In this document: positions 33,865 to 41,290 of the stretch, piece after piece | Position numbering within the stretch: the first letter of the stretch is position 1 | Layout: every line of letters begins with the position of its first letter | Origin: Candidatus Woesearchaeota archaeon | Lineage (GTDB): Archaea > Nanobdellota > Nanobdellia > Woesearchaeales > SM23-78 | Direction: 5' to 3' | Length of the DNA: 64,000 nt | Assembly (NCBI GenBank): GCA_016932315.1 | Contig: JAFGDD010000002.1 | Span: 83,326-147,325, forward strand | Made by a program: the position numbers and the translations under genes | Notes under the pieces: generated by a model | Told to the model about the DNA's origin: nothing | What the model saw: only the letters and a program-made list of their open reading frames with translations | The model's database searches: none

Positions 33865-34785
33865 ATGAGCACTTTTGTAAAGAAATGCCCTGAATGCGGC
33901 GGCATCAACTTATTCTGGAACAAGGAGAAAGGAGAAATCATCTGCAGGGACTGTGGCCTTGTCGTAGAGGACAAGATGGTCGACTTTGACCAGGAATGGA
34001 GGGAGTTCAACGGAGAAGACGCAGAGAAGATGAGAAGGACTGGAGCTCCCATGAGCTACACCCAGTTCGACCAGGGATTAGGAACTGATGTTGGTAAGAA
34101 ATCAGACTTGTACCAGCTCGGCGGTAAAGCCAAGAGCAAGTTCTTCAGATTGAGGAAATGGCAGCAGAGAATAAGCACAGCAATTGAAAGAAACCTCAAG
34201 CTCGCATTATCAGAATTAAAAAGAGTCAGCTCATTCCTTAAATTGCCTGGCAGCGTAGAGGAAGAGGCTGCAAGAATCTACACCCTTGCTGTCCAGAAAG
34301 GATTAGTCAGGGGAAGAAGCATGGAGTCAGTAGTTGCTGGAGCATTGTACGCAGCGTGCAGAAGGCATGATGTTCCAAGAACACTTGACGAGCTCGGAGA
34401 AGCTTCTAACATTGAGAAGAAAGAAATCGGAAGAACATACCGTTTCATTACAAGAGAGCTCGGAATAAAGATATTGCCTAGCAATCCTGCTGATTACATA
34501 CCAAGATTTGCCTCAAGCCTTAAATTAAATGCAGAGACACAGAGCAAAGCAGTCGAGATTATAGAGTCTGCGCAGAACGTTGAGCTAACAAGCGGAAGAG
34601 GACCAACTGGAATTGCAGCAGCAGCGCTTTATGTTGCGGCCCTGATTAACGGCGAGAAGAGAACCCAGAGAGAAGTAGCAGACGTAGCCGGCGTCACAGA
34701 AGTTACTATAAGGAACAGGTACAAAGAACTACTTGACGAATTAAAGCTTGAGAAGGAAATCAAGAAAGTCAAGAAGAGGAAGTGA
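33865..34785 (+). CDS. tfb: Transcription initiation factor TFB
   Basis: TFB recruits RNA polymerase to TBP-bound promoters. The zinc ribbon is complete (CPEC at 8-11, CRDC at 27-30), followed by the B-reader and linker (EWREFNGEDAEKMRRTGAP, YTQFDQGLGTDVG) and two cyclin-like repeats (about 110-300) ending in the basic recognition region TEVTIRNRYKELL. Length 306 is normal. It is the only TFB in the window, preceded by a strong ribosome site. Confidence 0.98.
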   Translation: MSTFVKKCPECGGINLFWNKEKGEIICRDCGLVVEDKMVDFDQEWREFNGEDAEKMRRTGAPMSYTQFDQGLGTDVGKKSDLYQLGGKAKSKFFRLRKWQQRISTAIERNLKLALSELKRVSSFLKLPGSVEEEAARIYTLAVQKGLVRGRSMESVVAGALYAACRRHDVPRTLDELGEASNIEKKEIGRTYRFITRELGIKILPSNPADYIPRFASSLKLNAETQSKAVEIIESAQNVELTSGRGPTGIAAAALYVAALINGEKRTQREVADVAGVTEVTIRNRYKELLDELKLEKEIKKVKKRK

Positions 34786-34825
34786 ATTCTAAAATTTTTT
34801 ATTTATAATTAGTTTTCCACTTAAC

Positions 34826-35800
34826 ATGAAAATCCTATTAACAGGCTCAGGCGGATTTATTGGCAAGAATTTGAAGAAAGCACTAGAAGACAGATTTCAA
34901 GGGGTAGAGATAGTGAGCTTGAAGAGAGCAGGAGTTCCTGCACCAGGCGAGCACCTCGTTAATTATTCTGATGCTAAGACGCTTATTGATTGCAAAGCTT
35001 GCAAGGATGTTAATTATGCCTTTCATCTTGCAGGAATAACCAAGGCAGTAAGATTCAAGGATTTCTACAATGCAAATGTAATACCGACAGAAAACTTGCT
35101 CAATGCTTTGAAGCAGAAAAGCCCTGATCTTGAAAGATTTATTTTTGCATCGTCACAGGCAGCAGCAGGACCTTCAAGGAACAGGCAGCATTACAAGACA
35201 GAGCAGGAAGAGGCTAACCCTGTTGAATATTATGGCGAAACCAACCTGATGGCAGAGGAGATTGTGCAAGGCTATGCATCCTTTCTTCCCTGCACCACCC
35301 TGAGAATAGCCAGTGTTTATGGCCCAGGAGACGAGGATTTCAAGAAAATATTCAAAATGGCAAAGTCAGGAATTAATATTTATGCTGGCAACAAGAAAAA
35401 AATTTTCTCATACATCTACGTCGAGGACTTGGTTGAAGGCATGATAAGCTCAGCGCTTTCAAAAAATACTGTTGCAAATACTTATTTCATATGCAACGAT
35501 GAACCGATTACATGGCAGCAGATGCACGAGACAGTTTTTAGCGTGATGAACAAGAAGCCAATAAGCATTAGCATACCATTCCCTATCATTAAAGCACTTT
35601 CATATCTAGGAGATGCTCATGCAAGAATTTCAGGCAACGTCTCAATACTCAATGTCCAGAAAATAAAATTAGCAGAGCCTGATTACTGGATTGCGAGCAA
35701 CCAGAAAGCAAAAAAAGACTTTGGCTTTAACCCTCACGTTAGCCTGGAACAAGGAGTCCAAAGGACTTATGAATATTATTTGAGGAATAAGCATCTGTGA
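34826..35800 (+). CDS. NAD-dependent epimerase/dehydratase-like protein
   Basis: This is an extended SDR protein of 324 residues. The nucleotide motif is LLTGSGGFIGKNL (about 4-16), followed by FHLAGIT (about 66-72). The catalytic YxxxK is altered: the sequence is YYGETNLMAEE, with Asn140 where Lys is expected. Sugar-nucleotide epimerases and dehydratases normally require that Lys, so the enzyme may be altered or inactive. A sugar nucleotide is the likely ligand. It starts 40 nt after tfb. Confidence 0.85.
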   Translation: MKILLTGSGGFIGKNLKKALEDRFQGVEIVSLKRAGVPAPGEHLVNYSDAKTLIDCKACKDVNYAFHLAGITKAVRFKDFYNANVIPTENLLNALKQKSPDLERFIFASSQAAAGPSRNRQHYKTEQEEANPVEYYGETNLMAEEIVQGYASFLPCTTLRIASVYGPGDEDFKKIFKMAKSGINIYAGNKKKIFSYIYVEDLVEGMISSALSKNTVANTYFICNDEPITWQQMHETVFSVMNKKPISISIPFPIIKALSYLGDAHARISGNVSILNVQKIKLAEPDYWIASNQKAKKDFGFNPHVSLEQGVQRTYEYYLRNKHL

Positions 35801-35827
35801 GCTGCTTTATTTGATTAGAGTTCTTCC

Positions 35828-36088
35828 TTATTTGTAGCATATTAGCCTGTAAACATGTACGTAATTGTTAGGCTCTTTTATTTGAAATCTGATATATTTG
35901 TGCTCTTCAACAACAGCAACTTGTCCGCCCACTTTCTTTGCGACTTGAGAAATCATTTCAATAGCTTTGTCTAGGCTCATGCTTTTCCTGTTTAGCTTGT
36001 CAGCTATATCTTTCATTGGCTTTGGCAAAGGAAGAAGGGCTCCTCCTATTCCTGGATGCGGGTTGTATAGCTTGACTTTTTGTGCCAT
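35828..36088 (-). CDS. Small hypothetical protein
   Basis: This 86-residue protein starts MAQKVKLYNPHPGIGGALLP and has a helical middle (DKAIEMISQVAKKVGG) and beta-rich end (IRFQIKEPNNYVHVYRLICY). A TATA box (AAAATTATATAAGCAA) about 25 nt upstream indicates a nearly leaderless start. Family not recognised. Confidence 0.6.
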   Translation of the reverse strand: MAQKVKLYNPHPGIGGALLPLPKPMKDIADKLNRKSMSLDKAIEMISQVAKKVGGQVAVVEEHKYIRFQIKEPNNYVHVYRLICYK

Positions 36089-36139
36089 GTGTGCAGAGAG
36101 ATTAGAATTTGCTTATATAATTTTCGAGGTTTGACTAAA

Positions 36140-36607
36140 TCACCTTCTATTATACAATTCCAAAAGCGCAGCAAATCCAGAGTGCATCCTATTTGGAGGT
36201 GAGGAGGGCTTGCTGTATTTCTTGCCGTACTTCACAGCCATCTCTAAAAAATACTTTGCATGGAAGAATGCTTCGAGGAATGGCCTGCAGGTTTTTTCCC
36301 ATTCCTGGTTATGCTCTAGCTTAAATTTTTCTCCTGCAGCGCCTTGCTTCATGATGTTGTTGAACCATTCATTAGGAACCTCTTTAGGCTCATGAGGAGA
36401 TATTTTTTCAAGGGCAGCATAGATTTTCTGCGTGGCTTCTTGTATGTAAAAAACCTTGAATGATTGGTGGTAATACCTGTAAACAGCATCCTCATATTGC
36501 CAGTGAGAAGAAACCTCTTCTAATAATTTTTCAAGCTCAGGAAGATTGTCTTTGATATTTTTTAACAGCGATTCGCCCTTTGCAAGAATTTCATCCATGC
36601 TGCTCAT
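36140..36607 (-). CDS. Helical hypothetical protein
   Basis: ATG 36607 gives 155 residues (MSSMDEILAKGESLLKNIKD), following the ogt-like gene by 19 nt. It is nearly all helical, with conserved-looking aromatic clusters (WQYEDAVYRYYHQSFKVFYI, CRPFLEAFFHAKYFLEMAVK). The layout recalls soluble four-helix proteins. Family not recognised. An in-frame start at 36649 would overlap ogt. Confidence 0.6.
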   Translation of the reverse strand: MSSMDEILAKGESLLKNIKDNLPELEKLLEEVSSHWQYEDAVYRYYHQSFKVFYIQEATQKIYAALEKISPHEPKEVPNEWFNNIMKQGAAGEKFKLEHNQEWEKTCRPFLEAFFHAKYFLEMAVKYGKKYSKPSSPPNRMHSGFAALLELYNRR

Positions 36608-36626
36608 ACAATGCAAGAATTCCTTT

Positions 36627-36929
36627 CTATATAAAAAACTTTTTCTCAATCTTATAATCTTTTACTTCAACTCCTTCTCTCTTGAGCAATGCAATCTTTT
36701 TTTGGATTTTTTCACCAGAAACTTCTCCGCCAAAACCTCCTATACTGCCGTCAGCTTTCACAACTCTGTGGCAGGGAACTATTGGAGCAAAAGGATTGAC
36801 TCTTAATGCCTGGCCAACAGCCCGCGGGCTGCTCTTTAATCTCTTTGCAATTGAAGAATAGCTTGTGACTTTGCCGCGAGGAATCTTTTTGCACAATTCG
36901 TAAACTTTTGCTTGGAATGATGTAACCAT
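36627..36929 (-). CDS. ogt: Methylated-DNA-protein cysteine methyltransferase
   Basis: This repairs O6-alkylguanine by transferring the alkyl group to its own cysteine. The active site is VPCHRVV with Cys53, preceded by the recognition helix SSPRAVGQALRVNP. It contains only the C-terminal DNA-binding/active domain (100 residues), a short form found in several archaea and bacteria. Element 12 lies upstream. Confidence 0.92.
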   Translation of the reverse strand: MVTSFQAKVYELCKKIPRGKVTSYSSIAKRLKSSPRAVGQALRVNPFAPIVPCHRVVKADGSIGGFGGEVSGEKIQKKIALLKREGVEVKDYKIEKKFFI

Positions 36930-36963
36930 TTTTCTGTTCAGGTTTTGTGTCGCTCTAACTTTC

Positions 36964-37089
36964 GCCCTGCTGCCTTGAAAATTTTTGATTCTTTATTTTG
37001 AAGATGCTGCCTCCCCGTATGGGGCAACCCCCGGCGACGCATTAGATTACTTACTTCTAAGAAATTTTCACCTTAGGGCAGCGTCGGGC
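36964..37089. repeat. Nested-hairpin intergenic element 12
   Basis: Arms GCCC (36964) and GGGC (37086) enclose CTGCC/GGCAG and GAAAATTT/AAATTTTC stems. The central 48 nt (37002-37049) match element 11 with a single difference. CCCCGTATGGGG is followed by CAACCCCC, so the G-run could pair with either C-run. It lies between two minus-strand genes. Confidence 0.85.
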
Positions 37090-37100
37090 TCAATACTGAC

Positions 37101-37934
37101 TTACTCGTTCTGCCATTCTCTTTCTGCTTTTGAGAATCTTTCTGGCGTGCCTGTGTCAAACCATTGGCCTGCGAAGATGTAGCCGAGCAATTTGTCGTTG
37201 CTTGCAAGCTTTGGGAATACGTCGTTCTCCATCATTGAGAATCCTTCTGGCACTGACTTGATTACTTCTGGCTCTAATATATAAAGTCCTGCGCTTATTA
37301 GTTTGCTTGGGGCATTCTCCTTGCTTGGCTTCTCTACAAAAGTCATTACTTTGTTGCCGTTCATCACTGCTACTCCATAGCTTGAAGGGTCTTCAACTGT
37401 TGTTAGTGCAATGGTGGCTGTGCTCTTGTTTTTTCTGTGGAACATGAACATGTCTTCCAAGTCTATTTCTTTGAGTTCGTCGCCGTTCATTAAAATAAAT
37501 GTGTCGTTAATCTTGCCTTTCAAAAGATTAAGAGGCCCTGCTGTTCCCATGGGTTCTTCTTCTTCAATGTATGAAATGTTTACTCCAAACTGGCTGCCGT
37601 CGCCAAAGTGCTCTTTTATTTGTTCTCCCCTGTAACCGATGCTGACTATGACATCTTTTATTCCGTGTTTTTTTAGAAGCTCGATATTATGTTCGAGTAT
37701 TGGCTTGTCCTGTATTCTTAGCATTGGTTTGGGCAGGAAGTTGGTCATGGGCTTCATTCTTGTGCCTTTTCCTCCTGCTAATATTATTGCTTTGGATGGC
37801 TTGTTCTCTCCGAATGCCTTGGTTAGTAATAGCTCAACTGCATGGCTTCTGTTCTTCACGTCTGCCCCATTAACGCTTTGGTCTACTCTTCCAAGGATTT
37901 CCTTGTCAATTGTTAATGTGATGCGCTCTTTCAT
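37101..37934 (-). CDS. RHH-domain/sugar-1-phosphate nucleotidyltransferase fusion
   Basis: Residues 1-43 form a ribbon-helix-helix DNA-binding domain (MKERITLTIDKEILGRVDQS, SHAVELLLTKAFG). The remainder is a nucleotidyltransferase of the RfbA/GlmU type: ILAGGKGTRMKPMTNFLPKP (about 50-69), MNGDELKEID (metal-binding Asp), FVEKP and GQWFDTGTPE. It would make an NDP-sugar while the RHH part binds DNA, possibly sensing sugar-nucleotide supply. ATG 37934 is used; a start 15 nt upstream is possible. Direct repeats lie between its TATA box and that of a divergent small gene. Confidence 0.85.
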   Translation of the reverse strand: MKERITLTIDKEILGRVDQSVNGADVKNRSHAVELLLTKAFGENKPSKAIILAGGKGTRMKPMTNFLPKPMLRIQDKPILEHNIELLKKHGIKDVIVSIGYRGEQIKEHFGDGSQFGVNISYIEEEEPMGTAGPLNLLKGKINDTFILMNGDELKEIDLEDMFMFHRKNKSTATIALTTVEDPSSYGVAVMNGNKVMTFVEKPSKENAPSKLISAGLYILEPEVIKSVPEGFSMMENDVFPKLASNDKLLGYIFAGQWFDTGTPERFSKAEREWQNE

Positions 37935-37999
37935 ACTATCAGCCCCCAAATTAGAATTATTGTATGAAATAGTATTATCTATTTAAATATTGTGATTTG

Positions 38000-38018
38000 T
38001 ATGATGAAGTATGATGAA
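38000..38018. promoter_or_regulatory. Direct repeats between two TATA boxes
   Basis: TATGATGAA occurs at 38000-38008 and again at 38010-38018. The TATA box of the RHH-nucleotidyltransferase (TTTAAATA near 37982, minus strand) and of the small plus-strand gene (TATTTAAATAC near 38030) flank the repeats. Tandem sites at 10-bp spacing suit binding of RHH dimers, so this is a candidate operator. Confidence 0.5.
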
Positions 38019-38122
38019 ATTCATAATATTTAAATACTAAAAGCTTTACCACATAAGATAGCATCGAAAAATCAGCGCTTTTATTGAAAAATTTTCAACT
38101 GGTTTTTTAGGGGGTGAATGAT

Positions 38123-38236
38123 GTGGGAGAATATGAGGAAGACCCCCAAGGCATCGACCTTGACGACATAGAGGGCAAAGACCCCGCAAGGGCAAGGTTC
38201 ATAAGGGGGTATCTGAGAGAATCAATCAACATATAA
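38123..38236 (+). CDS. Small 37-residue protein
   Basis: A GTG codon 6 nt after GGGGTGA opens a frame of 37 codons ending in TAA. The peptide is acidic then basic (MGEYEEDPQGIDLDDIEGKD, then PARARFIRGYLRESINI). A TATA box near 38030 would give a leader of about 65 nt. It is divergent from the RHH fusion gene and could be its regulatory partner, but the frame is too short to be certain. Confidence 0.45.
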   Translation: MGEYEEDPQGIDLDDIEGKDPARARFIRGYLRESINI

Positions 38237-38279
38237 GAAGGTGAGTGAGAGAGTGAGCCCAACAAGGGGGATGGCGCAC

Positions 38280-39551
38280 TCATACAAGCGTTCCCTCTAG
38301 ATAATCCTGTAAACCCCTGATAATTCTTACATTAACAACATCGCCAAGCTTGATATTAGTATTATTCTTGACTACCACAGGCCTGTAATAATCATTTCTT
38401 CCAACCACAGAATTATTCTTTCCAACCTCATCAATAATAATATTCCCAGCCCAGCCGAGCCATTCAGAGTTGGTAATGGTTTCTTTTCTTAGCTCCACAA
38501 TCTTTTTTGACCTTGCCTTAACAATTTTGGTGCTTATCTTCTTCATCCTCATTGCAGGAGTGCCTGGTCTTGGACAGAACTTGGTAAGGTTAACCACCGG
38601 AATCCTGAGATTAGCCAGCAATTCAAAAGTCTTTTCAAAATCCTCTTCTGCCTCGCCAGGAAATCCGACAATAATATCAGTAGCTATGGTAATGTTAGGA
38701 ATTTCTTTTCTTAATCTTTCAACAATCATTACAAAATCCTCAATAGAATACTTTCGGTTCATTGCCTTTAGCACATCATTGCTTCCGCTCTGCACAGGCA
38801 GATGAGCAAACCTGAACATGTTAGGATGCTTGAGAGCCTTAACATAATCATCAAGGAATTCCAATGCGTGATTAGGATTAAGCATGCCTAAGCGAATCCT
38901 GACATTAGAATTCATCTTGACACTTAAGAGGTCATCTAATAATTTGATAATACTGGAACCAACATCCTTGCCATAAGCTCCGCAATCCTGGCTTGTAAGC
39001 CAGACTTCCTTCACACCATCATGAATTGCATTCTCAAACTGCTTTTTTATTGCGCAAGCATCATAGCTGAATAATCTGCCGCGCGCAAACCTAGTCTTGC
39101 AATAACTGCACTCACCAAGGCAGCCGTTGGCAATAGGAATAATCTCAACAACAGAGTTCTTTCTGGTCTTAGGAAGGTTTAACCTTGGGTTAGGGCTGAA
39201 GTCCAAGAACTTGACAACCTTTCCTTTCTTAACATTATCAACAACATCAGCGATTTTGTGAATGTTCCTGACACCAACAAGAGAAACCTTCTTCAGCAAA
39301 GCATTGTAAGCATCAGACTGGGCAATGCAGCCAGCAACCACAACCTTCTTTTTCTGATTAACAACTTTCTGTAGCTCTGAAAAGAATCTTTTTTCAGGCT
39401 TATCCTTCACAGTGCAGGTGTTGAAAAGCACCAGCTCAGCATCTTCAATATTATTAGCGAGTTTGTGCCCTGCTTTTACAAGCAATCCAGCCATTACCTC
39501 ACTATCTGATTGGTTCAATGTGCAGCCAAAAGTACGAATGAAGATGTTCAT
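38280..39551 (-). CDS. Archaeal e-MtaB-type tRNA methylthiotransferase
   Basis: This radical SAM enzyme adds a methylthio group to t6A37 of tRNA to give ms2t6A. The N-terminal domain has the three Cys of the auxiliary cluster (TFGCTLNQSD, FNTCTV, AGCIAQ). The radical SAM motif is CLGECSYC (about 144-151). The TRAM-like domain (about 360-423) ends the protein. Length 423 is normal for the archaeal/eukaryotic CDKAL1-like group. Confidence 0.93.
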   Translation of the reverse strand: MNIFIRTFGCTLNQSDSEVMAGLLVKAGHKLANNIEDAELVLFNTCTVKDKPEKRFFSELQKVVNQKKKVVVAGCIAQSDAYNALLKKVSLVGVRNIHKIADVVDNVKKGKVVKFLDFSPNPRLNLPKTRKNSVVEIIPIANGCLGECSYCKTRFARGRLFSYDACAIKKQFENAIHDGVKEVWLTSQDCGAYGKDVGSSIIKLLDDLLSVKMNSNVRIRLGMLNPNHALEFLDDYVKALKHPNMFRFAHLPVQSGSNDVLKAMNRKYSIEDFVMIVERLRKEIPNITIATDIIVGFPGEAEEDFEKTFELLANLRIPVVNLTKFCPRPGTPAMRMKKISTKIVKARSKKIVELRKETITNSEWLGWAGNIIIDEVGKNNSVVGRNDYYRPVVVKNNTNIKLGDVVNVRIIRGLQDYLEGTLV

Positions 39552-39602
39552 GAATAAAAGAATAAAGTGAGAATTAATAAATTTTATTAGATTAGAGAAG
39601 CC

Positions 39603-40961
39603 TTACTTAAAGTCATCCAATGCCAGGTCAACAACGTCTTCTCTCCATCCTACGTTCATAAGTGTCGTCTTTATCTCGTCCAGGGTCATGCCTTTGTCTA
39701 TGCAAACCTTGATGAAATTATCGAGCTTGTCAATGTTCTTGTCCACTGTGTGCACATCATGCATTATTACATCAACAGCGTGGTCATGCCATCCTGAGTT
39801 CAGAAGCTCCTGCCTGATTTCAGAATCACCCTTGCCCTGCCTTATCTGAGCTTCAATGAATTTTTCAACTCCGCGAACCTTGTCGTACGGGATAACAATA
39901 TCTGATCTTATCACCAAGTCTTTTGGTGCAAGCTTTTGCTTGAGCAATAATGCCTGCTTAGCATCAGCCTGCTTCTTGTAAACAACATAGCCGCCGATGA
40001 GAGCTCCTAAAATTATGATTATAATTATAGGCCAGATTATTTGGAAATTGCCAGGCTTTTCAAATTCTTCTTCTTCTAATGGATATTCTTCTTCTGGTTG
40101 GGGTTCAGGCTCTGTAATAACTCCTCCCGTGGGTTCAGATGGCTTTTGCTTTTCATAGCTGACTATTGTCTTGAAATCATCCTTTGTCGTGGCGCCTTTG
40201 ATATAGTATATGATGGCCTTGGTCTCGCCTTGTCTTATTGATGGGATGGTCCACTCAATCAAAGGGTCTTTCTCGAGCACAACAGGGTTATCTGATAAGT
40301 CTGTGAACACAATCATGGAGTCGCTGCTGGCAATGCTCTTAGGTATGAATTCCAGCACTCTAACATTGGTGATGTCCTGAGTTGGTATTATTGTAATAGT
40401 CACCCTTGTCCTGTTAGTGTAGTTGGCAACGTTGGAGTAAGTGCTTCTTATCTTGAAGACCTCTGATTTGTGCTCCACGCTAACAGTGTCCATTAAACCT
40501 GTTTTTAATTCATTAACAATACTGTTAATCTCTTCCTTTGAGCCAGAATCCTTTACATAAGCAGTCCAGAGGCTTAATGCGCTGTAATCCAGCTTGCTGG
40601 TTGTCAGGAAATTATTAGTTTGCTCTGCCTTCATCTTGTCAGTGCTTAGAGTGCTGAACCCAAGGTCAGAAGGCTTTACTGTGCTTAACAAGTCATCAAG
40701 GTACTCAATAACAGGAGCAACTGGCTTTGTAAAATTATAAGGGTCAATAAAACCTCCACCTCCACCTCCCCCACCGCTGCTAGAAGTTGTCGGAAGATTG
40801 AATATGACTGTTAAAACATTGCTCATGCTAGCATTAATCTCTCCATTATCATTGCTTATGCTCATGGTTCCATTAGCATCAGCAACCTTTTCTGCTGAGG
40901 ATAAAGAAAAAACTAATGAGAACATTGCAAGTAACGCGATGCTGAAAAATATCTTTCTCAA
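39603..40961 (-). CDS. Membrane protein with Gly-rich linker and C-terminal helical repeats
   Basis: A signal peptide (MRKIFFSIALLAMFSLVFSL) opens this 452-residue protein. A Gly run lies near 65-72, a beta-rich exterior domain follows (about 130-270), then an acidic Pro-rich stretch and a membrane segment at about 312-333. The cytoplasmic tail carries two helical repeats (FIEAQIRQGKGDSEIRQELL with SGW, and FIKVCIDKGMTLDEIKTTLM with VGW). The same repeat occurs at the N-terminus of the 260-1486 protein. Function unknown; the tail may mediate contact inside the cell. Confidence 0.8.
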   Translation of the reverse strand: MRKIFFSIALLAMFSLVFSLSSAEKVADANGTMSISNDNGEINASMSNVLTVIFNLPTTSSSGGGGGGGGFIDPYNFTKPVAPVIEYLDDLLSTVKPSDLGFSTLSTDKMKAEQTNNFLTTSKLDYSALSLWTAYVKDSGSKEEINSIVNELKTGLMDTVSVEHKSEVFKIRSTYSNVANYTNRTRVTITIIPTQDITNVRVLEFIPKSIASSDSMIVFTDLSDNPVVLEKDPLIEWTIPSIRQGETKAIIYYIKGATTKDDFKTIVSYEKQKPSEPTGGVITEPEPQPEEEYPLEEEEFEKPGNFQIIWPIIIIIILGALIGGYVVYKKQADAKQALLLKQKLAPKDLVIRSDIVIPYDKVRGVEKFIEAQIRQGKGDSEIRQELLNSGWHDHAVDVIMHDVHTVDKNIDKLDNFIKVCIDKGMTLDEIKTTLMNVGWREDVVDLALDDFK

Positions 40962-40987
40962 AGTTAAACCCTCAAATATTATTGATA

Positions 40988-41149
40988 AAAAAGTCGCCGC
41001 AGCCTGCTGCTAGTGCAAGGACACAGACAAATTATTTGTCGAGGACTTGCACGCTGGCTGCTTGGACTGGGGTTGGGCCCCACGGGCTGTTGCTAGATCA
41101 AGCCTAGCAACTCCAAAAGTTTACTTTTGGCTGTCCAAGGCAACTTTTT
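40988..41149. repeat. Nested-hairpin intergenic element 13a
   Basis: AAAAAGTCGCC (40988-40998) pairs with GGCAACTTTTT (41139-41149) with one mismatch. GCTAGTGCAA (41009) and GGACTTGCACG (41043) match both parts of the same hairpin in element 4 (19007 and 19036), while the loop between differs. It lies with element 13b in a 329-bp gap between minus-strand genes. Confidence 0.8.
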
Positions 41150-41156
41150 CTTTTAC

Positions 41157-41281
41157 GCCCAATTGCCTTCGAAATTTAATATTCTAATTCCGAGGATGCT
41201 GCGCGCCCGTAGGGCGCGACCCCGCGCAACGCATAAGATTCTCTTATCTGTGGAAATTTCGACTTTAAGGCAATACTGGGC
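41157..41281. repeat. Nested-hairpin intergenic element 13b
   Basis: GCCC (41157) to GGGC (41278) encloses ATTGCCTT/AAGGCAAT and GAAATTT/AAATTTC stems. The centre (GGATGCTGCGCGCCC, then GGGCGCGACCCC) is a variant of the core in elements 11 and 12 in which paired bases have changed together. It is immediately adjacent to element 13a. Confidence 0.8.
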
Positions 41282-41290
41282 TTAAGGCTC

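Noticed and set aside
36985..37182. Conserved reading frame through the core of elements 11, 12 and 8 (peptide like ASPYGATPGDAL)
   Set aside because: The similarity comes from the shared nucleotide core. Copies are in both orientations, have indels in the arms and change in paired positions, which indicates structure and not coding.
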